Assembly (NCBI GenBank): GCA_001724265.1
Contig: MEDY01000001.1
Location: 124,001 to 188,000 of the forward strand
Reading direction: 5' to 3'
Length of the DNA: 64,000 nt
Origin: Rhizaria sp. SCN 62-66
Taxonomy: Eukaryota > Rhizaria, unplaced
Shown piece after piece: positions 44,801 through 57,300 of this stretch (the first letter of the stretch is position 1; each line of letters opens with the position of its first letter). Position numbers and translations under genes: made by a program. The notes under the pieces are model-generated. The model saw nothing but the letters and a program-made list of their open reading frames with translations, was not told where the DNA came from and searched no databases.

Positions 44801-46923
44801 GACGGCGTAGCACGCGCGCGCCAGTGCCACGCGCGCGCGCTGGCCGCCCGAGAGCGTGGCGCCGCGCTCGCCGATGACCGTGTCGTCGCCCTGCGGCAGC
44901 AGCGTGAGGTCGCGGGTGAGCGCGCACGCGTGGATGACGCGGTCGTAGCGCTCGGCGTCGAAGCGCGAGCCAAAGAGAATGTTGTCGCGCACAGACGCCG
45001 CGAAGATCCACGGCTTTTGCGACGCGTACGCGATCTTGCCGCTGATGAACGGCGATTCAGACAGGCCTCTGGCTCTGGACTGGTGCTGCGCAGTCGCCGT
45101 GGCGCCGCTGCTGCTGCTGTTGCTGCCGTTGATGTTGAAGGAGCGCGCGTCGGCGCCGACGACGGGCATCTCGCCCAGCAGCGCGTGCAGCAGCGACGAC
45201 TTGTACGCGCCGACCGTGCCCGCGATCACCGCGAGCGCGCCCGGTGTGATGGTGATGTCGACTTCGCGCAGACCGCCCACCACGGACGCCGCCGCCACCG
45301 CGCCCGCGCCAGTGCCCACATTGGAGACGGCGCGAGCGTCGTCGACGGGGAACGCGGAGAGCACGCGCGTGAGCTCGGGCGCGCCACGGACGCCGTGCGG
45401 GTGCGCCTCGGCCTGCGCCAGCGCCGCTGCAGTGGACGCGCCGTCGCCCGCACCGCCGCCGCGACCGGTGGTCAGACCGACAGAGCGACCGCCGGTCAGA
45501 GCGCGGCCCTGGAGAGAGGGCAGGCGCACCATGTGGCCGCGCTGGAAACCAGCGACGCCACCATTGCCGCTGCTGCTGTTGTTGTTGCCGGTGACGAGCG
45601 CGGAGGACGAGGAAGACACGGAGAGCGAGTTGGAGCGCGTGAGCGTGAGCGACGGGCGACGGCGGTCGCGGCGGCTGAACTTCTTGGCGGCCGCGGGGTC
45701 CACCTCCTCGGGCCACGCGAACGACAGACCGGGGATCCGCACGCTGCCGCGCGGCAAGGCCTCAACCGTACTGACAATCCCTGAGTCAGCGCCGGCGGCC
45801 GCGACATCAGCAGCACTGCTGTTGTTGCCTGCATTGTCGCTGTTGTTGTTGTTATCGGAGTTGTTACTGGAGCCCTTCGCGGGCTTGTACACTGACGCGT
45901 GGTCGAAAGTTAAGCCGCCGTTAAGGAGGTCCTCCTCGAGCAAGAGGTAGTTGCCCATGCGGCGCGTGGCAATCATGACCTCGAAAGCCTTCTCGGCGGC
46001 CACAGGCACGGCGGTGAGCAGCGGGAAGGCAACTTGGCCGAAGAAGGACACGGTGGTGAAGACGCGGTCCGCAGTGAGCGTGTTGCCGAGCCCTTCGTAG
46101 ACCGTGAAGGTGACGACGGAGACGACGATGAAGACGCCGAAGTAGCACGCAAGATTAATCGCCTTGAGCAGCGTGTTTGTGGCGATCGAGTCGATCTCGG
46201 CGCGGCGCTCCTTGTCCACGCGCGCCTCGAGCGGCTCCTCCCAGTTGTACATCTTGATGATCTCGGTGCCCATGAGGATCTCGCCCACGGCCTTGACGCG
46301 GGCGTCGCTGTGCACCACTGTGCGCGAGCGGATGCGGCCAAAAAAGCACGAAAACGACGACTGGAGTACAAAGAAGAACATGAGGACGCCGAACCCGGCG
46401 AAGAAGGCGACGCCAACCTGGAGATAGATGAGGTAGAAGATCACCGCGGCCTCGAGCGGCGCGTTCCACAGGTAATGCAAGAACGGCCCCGCGTCGTCGA
46501 ACTTGTACGGGTCGTTGCTGACGAGGTTGACCGCCTGGCCCGTTGAAGTTTGCGCGAAGGCCGTGGCGTGCAGCGAGAGGGACTTGGCGTAGATGAGCGA
46601 CGTGGTGGCCACACGCGTCTGCATGCCGTAGCGCGAACCGGCAAAAAAGTACTGGTGGTGCATTGTGACCTGGACGAACTGGCAGAAAACCATGAGCAAC
46701 GCCCACATGAATCCCTTCCAGTGCGGGTCCGAGCCCGTGACGTCGCGCAGAAACAGCAGGAGCTCTTTGAGGAAGAGGATCATGCCGATCTTGCACGCGC
46801 TGTAGAGGAGAAGGTGCGCCGACATGGTCATGTAGCGTGGGCCAAACGCGCGCGCAACGGCCTTGAGGAAGACGGGCCGCTCGAGCTCCACGTCCTAGCT
46901 GATCGTCACAGTCTCCACGCCGG

Positions 46924-46955
<32 letters not shown>

Positions 46956-47785
46956 GAGGTGAGCCCAGCAGCGCCGGTGTCCGCGTCGGCCGCGCTACTG
47001 CAAGTGATGTTGTTGCCAATAGTGGCGCCGGCAATGTTCGTGGTGAACGCGAGGTCCACGACGGCGGAGACAGTCGCGCGGGCTCCGTTGACCGTCTGCG
47101 TCACAGGAGGCAAACCGACGCCAGCGAAGAGGTCGTCGAACGCGGCCAGCGTCGCGCCGGGGGGCGCGTCCACAGGGTCCGCAGTCTCAGCGTCCGCGGC
47201 GTCAGCGTCGGCGTCGGGGCTGCGGCTGGGACTGGAGGTGTTGTTGGTGGACGATGTGCGTGCGAGCTCGATTGCGAGGGCCACGCCTCGAGACGACGCG
47301 GACACGGACGCGGGGGAGCCGAACGATGAGCCACCAGCAGCAGCGCCGGCGGCGCCAAGCGGGGCGCCGTGGGCAACAAGGCCGACCTCCTCGGCCTGGC
47401 GGCGGCGCACGCGCGCGCAGGCGGCGGCCACGGCGGCGCGGTTGCGCGCCGCGACGGCGGCCTTCTCGGCGCGCCAGGTGTGGTAGAGCGCGGACCCGTT
47501 GGCCAGCGCAGAGTCCGCGGGCGGCAGCGGGTTGAGGTCCTCCACCGTCAGCGTGTGGTCGCGGCCGCGACGGAGAATCTCGAAGGGGAAGAACCAGAAA
47601 AGCCACGAGAGCAGGGGCGCAGTGTCGAAGTTGACGTTGATGTCATCAGGCACAGAGGCGGTGGAGCCGTCGAGGGTACTGCCTCCGGTCTGAGAAAACA
47701 ACGAGGAGCCATCAGCGTTCGCCACAGAAGTGGCACGAGCGCGAGGCGCGGCGGATGCGGGGGCCGGATCCCCGCTTGATGACAT
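41838..47785 (-). CDS. ABCC/MRP-type ABC transporter with one in-frame TAG and altered NBD1 Walker A
   Basis: Exon 1 is 47785-43004 and exon 2 is 42836-41838 (TGA), with a 167-nt intron (GTACGA donor, CTACAG acceptor). The phase-0 junction restores TEVENQ/MTSAERVLEY, a hallmark of MRP transporters. The product is 1926 residues, counting a TAG at codon 297. There is no TMD0, so it is a short ABCC (MRP4/5-like). The order is an N-terminal LLSWLFWFFPFEIL segment, TMD1, NBD1, a linker with acidic and Ser-rich inserts, TMD2, NBD2. NBD1 has Walker A GTVGAYKSS (about 856-864, Tyr where Gly is expected), LSGGQ at 978 and Walker B VVVLDD. NBD2 is complete: GRTGAGKSS (about 1715), LSAGQ (about 1818), VLFVDEATANVD, and AHRLDTI. 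Such proteins export conjugated organic anions. The family call is firm; the substrate is not known. Confidence 0.95.
46895..46897 (-). other. In-frame TAG (codon 297) in ABC transporter
   Basis: Minus-strand frame reads ACG ATC AGC TAG GAC GTG GAG CTC. The N-terminal MRP segment is upstream, and the entry to TMD1 (RPVFLKAVARAFGPRY) follows at once. The frame is the same on both sides. Confidence 0.9.
46919..46954 (-). repeat. CAG repeat encoding poly-Gln in ABC transporter
   Basis: Run of CAG codons giving about ten Gln residues shortly before the in-frame TAG. Pure CAG makes it a microsatellite prone to length change. TAG is one step from CAG, which is relevant to the decoding question. 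Confidence 0.85.
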
Positions 47786-48342
47786 GTGATGGAGAGAGTG
47801 CTGGAGGAGGGGGAATGTACCGAGGCAACGGGGAGGAGCAAGAGTGCACCGCTACTAAACGACTGAATCAAGCACATTAAAAGAGTTTTTAGGTGAGATA
47901 AAATATGAAACAAGTTACAGTTAACTGAATTCTACGAGTTTGTTTTGTTCAAATCGTTATTGTCGGAATGCTGCAGTCACGCAAATGTATTTCAAAATAG
48001 CCCGCACACTCAAAGCAACCCACCCACGAGGTGACGCGGAGCAAGCGACGTCGTCGTGACAGCAAAACATTATAACAGTGTTAAATGTAAGCAATTCCGT
48101 AATATAATTGCATAACAATGTAATTTTAAGAGTATGAAACATGAAATGTATAACTTGATATAACAATAAAACAACGAAGATATTATCTTCTGGGTAAAGT
48201 ATGAGAGAGACACTATTTCGCCTTGACAAAAGTTCTGGACACCCCACCACCTCTCGGCGCTGGACAGCAGACGATCAGCCTCCAGTCGAGATCCTCAACA
48301 TCTAAAAGTACAAAAATACATCACACATAACCGCTACATCAC
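47786..48342. other. Intergenic region between ABC transporter start and TLDc gene end
   Basis: AT-rich spacer between two minus-strand genes; it should hold the ABC transporter promoter next to 47786 and the 3' UTR of the TLDc gene next to 48342. No exon or RNA gene recognised. Confidence 0.5.
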
Positions 48343-51300
48343 TTACTGGAGCGGAAGCTGGGCCCAGAGCTCGAAGGCCGCAACCTTGAAGAGCGGTTCA
48401 GTCGACAGACAGTCATTGTTGAACGTCTTTGACCGGCCGGACTTGCCCTCCGCGAGCTGCTTATCGAAGAACAGCGCCTCGTCCCCGCCGCCTCCGAAGG
48501 AGATGCCCTCAAACCCGGCGTTGGCGTAGAAGCGCGTCTCGCCGCTCCAGCGGTAGAGCACTAGTGCGGGATCGAACTGGAACACGAAGCACTCACCGGT
48601 TCCGACTGCGCCCGCGCCGCGGACCCACTTCTTGGAGCAGAACCCACCGAAGACGCGGCCCAGCGCGTCGCGCGCGACGACGAGCGACGCGTCGGGCGCC
48701 TGCGCGGCGGCGTGCTCGTAGAATTTGACCAGCGAGCCTCCGTGCGTCGCGACATCGAACACGCAGCCCCACGGACGCACACGTGCGCCTTTGGGCATCT
48801 GTCGCACCAGCGTCTTTAGCGAGTCGGCGGGCAGGATGCGCGACGCCCCGCGCAGAGCCACATGCGCCGTCGAGTGCACAACGCCACGGAACAGGTGGTC
48901 GCCGCCGCGCGCGCCCGTCGCCGCGTCGCCCTCGCCGTCGCTGTCGCCGTCGCTGTCGCCGCCCGCAGCGCCGGTCCGCGCGGCCAAGTATGACTTCGCG
49001 GCCTGCGCGGCGGCGGCCAGCGCGGCGTCTTTGCTGTCACCGCTGCCGCTGGCAGGCTTGGCAGCGCCGGTCACGGCCGAGCCCGATGCGGCGCTGCCAC
49101 CCTTCGGCGAAACAGCGGCCGCCGCGCCTCCGGGTGACGCCGCAGACATCTCCTGCTGTTGTTGTTGCTGTTGCTGGGACGCGGCTGACTGAGGCGAGAC
49201 TTGCTTCTGCGCATCGCCCCCCGCGACCGACGAGGCCGCGGACGCCGTGCTCAGCGGTGTCGCACCGGCAACCGCGACCTGCTGCTGCTGCTGTTGCGAT
49301 GGCGGCGGCTGCAGGTGCGACTGCGGCTGCTTCTGCTGGCGCTGGCGTCCGCGCTGCTGCGCCCTCTCCGTCTCGCGCTCGCGCTGGAGCTCGCGCTCGC
49401 GGTCGCGCTCGCGGCGCTGCTGCTCCTTGCGCTGCTCGCGCTCGCGCCGCGCCGCGGCCACCGCGGCGGCGTCGCGCTTCAGCGCGCCCAGGCGCTGCCG
49501 CACCACACCCTCGGCGAAGGCCACGGGGGCGACCTGGCGGTGGCGCAGGGATGACACGCGCAGCGCCCAGCCGTCGCCGTCGCCGCCGCTGTCAGATGAC
49601 GATGCGGCGGCGCCGTCGCTGCCGGCTGCAGTGTGGCCGTGGGCGGCAGCGCCGCCGTCGGGCGTGGCGGTGGCGAATGTGCCCGGGAACGACGCGTTGG
49701 GGTGGCCGTCCACGGTCACGCCCGTCACCAGCGCCACAACATGCGGCACCGCGTGGGGCGCTGTGTGGGGCGCCGTGCCCTTGTCCCATGCGGCCGGCGC
49801 CCGCTGCTGCTGGTGCTGCGTCGCGGTGGAGACGCCGACGACGAAGCCGAGCGCGCCGCCGGTGCGGATGATCGCGACGCCGCCGTCGTCCTCGCTGCCC
49901 GCAGACGCGCCGCTGCCGCCGCCGTTGCCGCTGCCGCCCGCGCCGCCGCCCGCGCCCGCGCTGCCCGTGGCCGCGACGGCCGCGCTGCTTGACGAAACGG
50001 TCCCAGCGCCAGCGACGGCGGCGGCGGTGGCGGCGGCAGCGGTGGACGCGGCGACGGCGCGCGCGTTCTCGGGCCCCAGCGCGCTGGCAGCGGCGGCGGG
50101 CGTGAGGCCCGTCAGTCCCAGCAGCGGGAGGTCGCCACGCAGAGTCAGCACGCCCGTCTTGAACGACAGGTCGGGCTTACCGGCGGCGGCGGCGGCGGCG
50201 GCGGCGGCGACGAGGCGGCCCGTCACCGACGGCGCAGCAGCACCGTTGCCGCCGCTGCCGCTGCTGCCGAGCCCGTTGCTGTTGCTGTTGACGCCCAGCG
50301 CGGCCGTGTGCGCCTTGCTGTTCGTCGCAGCAGTAGCGCCGCTGGAGCTGCTGGCGATGCTGGCGAGGGCGGGCACAAGCGGCGTCGGCGGGTCGAGCGG
50401 GCGGATACAGCGCAGCAGTGCGACGCCGCCCCACAGCGCCCCGCGCGCGCTGGCCTCCAGCACGGGCGCGGCCGACGACACGGCGCCCGCGGCGGCCGCG
50501 GCGAGGACAGAGATCGCGGCGCCCACCGCGGCGACAACGCCGGACGACGGAGACAGCAACTGCGATGACTGCGGTTGTGGTGCGTTGGAGCTGACACCGT
50601 GCGCGTCGTCGTCGCGCACACTCAAGCGCGGCTCCGGTGAGTCGATGGCGCTGAGAGCGAGCATCGACCGCGACGGCCGCAGCATGTCAAACAGGTGCCC
50701 CGCGCCCGTGCCAGCGCCAGCGCTAGGACCCGTGCTGAAGGAGCGCCAGCCGGTGATCATGGCACTGCGCGCGGACGCCGCGGCCGCAGCCGAGGCGGCG
50801 TATGCAGCGACAGCAGCGGGCAGTAGCGGCGCCGACACGGGCAGCAACGAGCGCGTCTGCAGCACCCCCGCGGCGGCGGCCACGGCGGCGGGCGCGATGG
50901 GCGCCGGTACACCGGCTGCCGTGTGCGAGTGGGCGCCGCCCGAGTGCGCCAGCAGTGTCGCGCGTGGCAGCCACAACAGCGGCAGCGAGACGGCGCTGTG
51001 CACCGACACGGCCAGCAGCGCGCCCAGCCCTCCGCCGCCGGCGCCCTGCGCGCTGTGTGCGGAGTGCGCGCTGTGCGCGGAGTCTGCGGGGGCGGCCGCG
51101 GCGTGCAGGTGGCCCACGAAGGCGGCGGCCGCAGCGGCGACGAGCGCGGGCGGCCGCAGCGACTGTGCGAGCACGGCATCCGGTGCAGCAGCAGCGGCGG
51201 CGGCAGCGCTCGCGATTGAGGATGCGGCGGATACACCGCTGCTGGAAGGGACGAGGGCGTAGCTGTCGCTGTCACTGAAGCTGGCCGGGTTCGAGCCCGT

Positions 51301-54300
51301 CGCCACGAGGCGCCGCTCGCTAACCGCGCTCGCAGAGGCGGCGAGCGCGGGGAATGCGGCGCGCGGGAGCGAGTGTGCGCCGAGCGAGTTGAGCATCAGC
51401 ATCAGCAGCGGAGTCGAGCCCGCGGCGGAAGATGCGTCAAACACACCGCTGCCATCGTGTGTGCCGTCAGTAGCACTAGCGCTCAGTGGAGCAGTATCTG
51501 CGCCGCTGCAGGGCAGCGAAGCAACGCCGGCGACGACCACCGCGGTGTGCGCGGCCGCGAGAGCGGCGGCGGTCGCGACGCTGGCATTGTCTCTGCCGCC
51601 CGCGGCGGTGGGCACGGGGTACTGGCTCCACCACGCGTGCAGCCCGTCGGTGTTCACGCCGGCCCCGTCGTCGCCGCCGCCGCGGTCAAACAGCGACACG
51701 TGCGCACCCTCGCCCCCGCTTCCACCGGCGCCCGCCGCGGCCGCGCCTGACGCGGACGTCATATAGGCCGCCGGCGAGAGCGGAACGCCGCCGCCGGGCA
51801 CGCCTGACGCGGCACCCGCGGGGACGGCGGCGCTGGCGGGGCTGGCGGCGCTGGGAGAGAACATCGACATGAGCGACATGCGCCGGCCGCGCCGCGGCTG
51901 CTGCTGCGCAGCGTGCAGGAGCCCGCCGGGCGCCGTCGGCGGCAGCAGCAGCAGCACCGAGGGCGCGAGCGCGAGCGCCAGCGCGGCGACCGAGAGCGGG
52001 TGCGTGGCGGGGCGCGGCAGCGGCAGGTACCACTGCGCGAGTGCGTGGAGGCTCGTTTCAGCGCCGACGCGGGGCTTGACTGAGTGCGGCAGAGTGAGCA
52101 CGTCCGCGCGGCGGCGGGTCCGGCCACTGGTCTCGTCGGCAACGGCGTGCACGCCGTTGTTGCCGTGGTCAGCGACGATGGCCGTGTAGAGAGCGCAGGC
52201 GTGAGCAATCTCGTCGTTCGTGAGCCCGGTGTCCTGCTGCTTGCACTCCTTGTGCGCGCACTCGGGGTCGCAGTCGTAGTCGTTGTCGTCGTCGTCGCTC
52301 TCCACGCCGTCATCCTCGTCGTCGTCGCTGCTGTCGGCGCTCTTCTCAGGCTTTGCAGCCACGCGGCCGCTGCGGCGCGCGAGCGACGTGACCGCGGCGG
52401 TGTAGAGCTTGTGCAGCGCGGGCGCCAGCACCGCCAGCAGCGGGGCGGCCGACGCAGCGCCGCTGGCAACGCCGATCGAGATGTCGAGCGCGTACGGCGC
52501 AGGGGCCGGCAGCGCCAACACACCGGCAGCGGCATTGACGCTCTTCTTGCTGCCAGGGCTGCTGTGGGAGCGCGCGCAGCTGCTGCTGCTGCTGCTGCGA
52601 GCATAGCGCCTGCGGCGAATCACGCGCGCGGGCAGCAGGACGCGTGCGAGCGCCAACAACAGCGCCCGCTGAGCGCGAGAGAGCGCGGGCTGGTCAGACC
52701 TGCCGGCCGCGGCGGCGGCAGCGGCGATTGAGGCGACCCAAGCGTCCGCGAACGCTGCCGAGTGGCCGGTGAATGCTGTGGACGTCCCTGCGTCGGGCTG
52801 GGCAGTCGTGCCGTAGACCGGCGCGACCAGACAGCCCCCCGCGTCCTTACTATAGCGCGCGCAGCTGGCGCTTGCATAGGCCAGTGTCGCCAGCAGCCGC
52901 AGCGGGTGCGCGGCCACGGGCGCCATAACGACACCTGCGCGCGCAGCAGCTTCAACGCCGTAGTCAGTGTTGACGCCGGCTGCGGCGGCGGAAGCTGCGG
53001 CGGCCGCAGCGGCGTAGGCAGCGGCAGAACCCGCGGTCGCGAGCTCGCGCGCCGACTTGCGCGACAGCGCGTGGCGCTTGAGATCGCCCGCGAAGGGCCC
53101 CGCGCGCGCGGCGGCCGCTGCTGTCGGAGCCATCACCACAGCGGGCGCGGCGTTGGGCGGCAGCATCGTCGGCAGACTCACGCGGTGCACGGCTGCGATA
53201 GAGCGCTTCGCAGCGGCCTTGGCGCCCTTGGCGTGGGGCTTGCTGGCGGGTTCACTCCAGTAGACGGGCACGCCCGCGACCGTGAGCGCGGGGTCCAGCC
53301 CCGGCGCGGCCTCAAACGCGCCCGCCAGCGGCGCCGGCGACAGGGCGTCGTGGATCCAGGCGAGCGGCGCGACGAGCGGCGGCGGCGGCGGGCGCTCGCG
53401 GCCGTAGCCGAGGTCGCCGCCGGCCACGGTGCCGCAGTGGCCGGCCGCGGTGCGCGGGGGCACGCCGTAAGCGCCCGAACGCAGCGCCGCCGCTGCCAGC
53501 GCGGTGCCGGCGAAGACGCCAAAGCGCGCCTGCAAAGCGTTCGCCGCACGCTCAGCGGCGGCGGCGGCGTCGGCCGGACTTGCGTGGTCGGACGCCGAGG
53601 GCAGGAACAGAGACATCTTGGCGAACATCCCGTTGGCGACATCGCCAGCAGCTGCGGGGTCGAACAGGGCCTCCGTGTCGGCCGCAGTGCCCGTGGCGAG
53701 CCCGCCCGCGGTGCCCGACGCGGCTTGGTGGAGGTCGAGCAGGTGGTGCAGCGAGAAAAAGCCGTGCGCGGCGCCCGCAGCGGCGGCAGCCGAGTGGCGC
53801 GAGCCGACACGCGGCAGCGGCGCGCCCACGGGGTCCGCATACGGGTGCGGCGACAAGCGCGGCGGGAGCGCAATGTTGAGCCGCGCGTCCTCAAGCTCGG
53901 CACCGGCGTCCGCGGCCGGGCGCGGCGACCAGAGCGGTGCCGCGGCCGTGGTGCGGCGGCCGCCGTAGTCGGCGCACAGTGGCACGGGCGTCAACGACTG
54001 CGGCGACAGCATCGCGTGTGTGAGCGCGGCCTTGAGCGACGTGAACAGGTAGTGGATGCTGCGCACGTCACCGAACAGGGAGATCACAGGCGCGTCCTCA
54101 TCGCCGCGCGCGCGCAGACTGCTGCCAGCGCACATACCAGGACCTGACCTCGCAACGTTCACATAGTCGACACCGGCGGCGGTCTTGTGGTTGCTGCTGC
54201 CCAAAGCGCACTCTGCGAGCAGCGCGGGCGGCGCAACAAGAAGCGCGGGCGTGGAGCGGCCGGGACGGAACTGCTCGCACCAGTGGCGCCAGCGAACAAC

Positions 54301-57300
54301 GGCCTCGTGCGTCATCCCGTTGCCGACCGTGGCGCGCGCCGCGACGTCGGCGGCCGAGCCCACGGCGTCGTCGCCGCGCGCACCCGTAGGCAGCAGCGCG
54401 CCGCCCAGCACGGCGGCCACGCGGTCTGCAACGTTGGCGTAGCCGGGGCGCAGGTGCAGGTACAGACGCGCGCGCCGCGGCAGCGCAGCGCCGGTGGCGT
54501 CCGCGCTTGAGGACGGCAGGTAGCCCAGCTGGCCCGGCGCAGGCAGCGGGCCGGTAGCAGAGCTACGCCTGCCTGTACTGCTACCGCTACTACTGCTGCT
54601 GCTGCTGTTGCGAGGCGAGCGGTTCAGCGAGGCGTCGATGCGCTGGAGCGCCGAGATGACGGGCAGGACCTCCGTGGCGCACACCGCGCCAGCGCCGCCA
54701 GTCGCTGAAGCAGAAGGCAGTACGCTCATCTGCACGCCAAGCACGCCCGCGCCGGCGCTCGCGGCCGCGGCAGCGGCGCTGTTGGCCGTGCCGGCCGTGG
54801 CGCCCGTGGCCTCTGGCGCGAGCAGTCCGCCTGCGCGCAGCAGCGGGAGATTCGCGGTCGCGGGGTCGAAGTGGAGCCGCCCGCAGGCCGCGCCCTCGCA
54901 CATGGCGACGACAACGGCACCGGGCGGCAGCGCGTCGGCGGCCGCGAGCACGGGCAGCGACGACACAAACGACGATAGCGCGTGGCCGCGGCTGTGCGCG
55001 ATCACGTCCGGCAGCGCCGCCGCCAGCTCGGCCGCTGACGGCACGCGCGGTTCAGGCACATCAGTCTTGGCGGCGTGCGAGCGGCCGTGGTGGCCGTGAC
55101 CGTGGCCATGCGCGTGCGCGTGCGTGTGCGAGTGAACGTGCGAGTGCGAGCCCGTGGACGCGATGGCAGGCGCACCGGAAGGCAGCGTGGTGAGCGCAAA
55201 CGCGGGCATGACCGCCGCGCCACCGCCCTGCTTGTCGCCCGCGCTGCCAGAGGGACTCGTCATCGACGCGTCGAACGCGCTTTGCGGCGTCATGTGCGCG
55301 GAGCTGGGCGAGAACATCGGACTCATGCCCTGCGGCCAGTCGGCGCGCGCCGCGGTCAGCGGCGTCATCTTCGGCAGCTCCGCCCTCGCGCGCGGCTGCT
55401 GCTGATGCCGCTGTGTCGTGTCACCGCCGTGCGAGGACATGGGCAGTAAGAGCGGGACGACAAGCGCGCCGCCTGCTGAGGACGCGTCGTCAGAGCTGAA
55501 TGCGCTCGGGGTCGCAGATGCGCTGGGCGCGTGCAGCTGCAGTGCGTTGTTGTCAGACGCGCCAGTGATGACGAGGTTGGGGGACGAGATCACGAGGCTC
55601 GCGCTTGCGGCGACGGCGGAAGCGGCCGCAGCAGCAGCGGCGGCGGCGTCTGCCTTGGTGACAGCAAGAGCAGCAGCGAGCGCAACGCCGTCTTCCACAG
55701 CGTGCTTCGCGACTGCGCGCTTCGCCAGCGCGATGTGGTTGAGCGAATCGCGCGGCTCCACGGTTGCGGGCGCGTCGCCGGCCGCAGCGACAACGCCGGA
55801 GCCCGCGACGGAAGTGACGGCCGTGGCCGGGCTGGTGTGGGCCGGCATCGTGGGGTCCGGCGGCGCGTCGAAGCAGCTCTCCAGCGCTGCGGTCGCCGCG
55901 ACGGCCAGCTCGCGGCCGCGCGCGCGCCGCGCAGCGGACGCAGCGGGGCCGCTAGCAGTGGCGCTGCTGGCAGCGCTGGCGCCGGGGTCGGGGAAGGGCT
56001 GCGCGCGGCGGATCGCGTCCAAAAAGCGCTGCGGGCGCCACTCTGCGTCGAGACGCTGCCTGCGCGCGACTGCGCCGGAGGGCAGGACGACAAACTCCGT
56101 GAAGCACGTGCACTGCGTGCCGTCGGGACGCACGTACACGGGGTCTTCGACCCACTCCACGGCGACGATGTCGTGCAGCGCGACCGTGAGCAGCGGCGGC
56201 GCGCGCGGGGTCAGCGACGGCGCGCAGCCGTGCGCGTGCAGCGGCAGCGGCGGCACAGGCGCCGGCGCGGGCGGCAGCGAGTTGGGCGCCACGGAAGGGA
56301 AAACGCACGCGGCCTTCTGCCGAGGCGGAGCGTTTGTTACATTTGCAGTTGGGCTGTGAGCGTGGGCGTTGGATGGAGGGAACACGAGGTACTCGAAGGC
56401 GGATGTGTCCGTGGCCTGAGCCTGCTGCGCGGCAGTGGGCGAAGGCTCGGGCGACGCCAAACCACCGCGGCCGTCACCGTCCTTGTCAACGGGCGTGCTA
56501 TTGCTCACACCGGAGTTGTTGCTCGCGGAGCTTTGCTGCGAAGTCACGGACTCGGCGTCAGACGCGAGCGCGAATGAGACAGTAAGGCCCTTCTTTTTGC
56601 TGGAAGTTTCCTTCACCGGCACGGTGGCGGCAGGCCGCGCGCTCTCTTGCTTCACATCAGCAACCGTATCCGCGTCTGCGTCAGCGCTCGCCTCAGCCTC
56701 CGGATCGGCGTCAGCGTCGGCGTCAAAGTCCACGTCAACGTCAGTCTTGGTGTCGGTGTCGTCGTCGGCGCCGTCGCTGTCGTCGTCAGCAGGCACGATG
56801 TCGTCCCTGTACAGGAGCTTCGACTGCAGCCCACCGAGACCGGACGAGTCGATATCGCTCGCCATAAGCGTCGCGCGCGACACGTTGCCAGATGGAGCCA
56901 CTGCGCCGGCACTGGGACTCGGGATGGGCGCGCTGGCCACGTCTCCGGACCCCGCCACGGCGCCCGACGCGGCGGAACCCGCAGCGGACGAGGCCAGCGG
57001 ACTGACGAGTGCGGGCGCAGACGCGGTCGGCGCCAGAGGCGAGTGCTGAGAGTGTGACTGTGGGGGTGGCAGCGCCAACATCCCGTCGCCAGCGGCGCCC
57101 GTTGCAGCGGACGAGCTCGATGAGGAGACCGTGATCGTGACGCCGGCGGCGCGTTGTGCACTCGACGGCGTCACAGCAACAACGGCAGAGTTCGATCCGT
57201 CGTGCGCGGCCCCGGTCTCAGCCGCGGCGCCTGCGCCGTGCGCCTGCGCGTCCGCGTGCTGCGAATCCGGGTGCGGGCCCGCGGCACCGCGCGCGGTGGG

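Noticed and set aside
43253-45784. Long open frame (over 800 codons) on the plus strand
   Set aside because: It is antisense to the ABC transporter, codon-registered with it, and Arg/Ala/Gly rich; such frames arise from high GC at third positions. No family motif.
49247-51262. 671-codon plus-strand frame
   Set aside because: Antisense to the TLDc gene with only low-complexity content; the sense frame has a clear domain and is longer.
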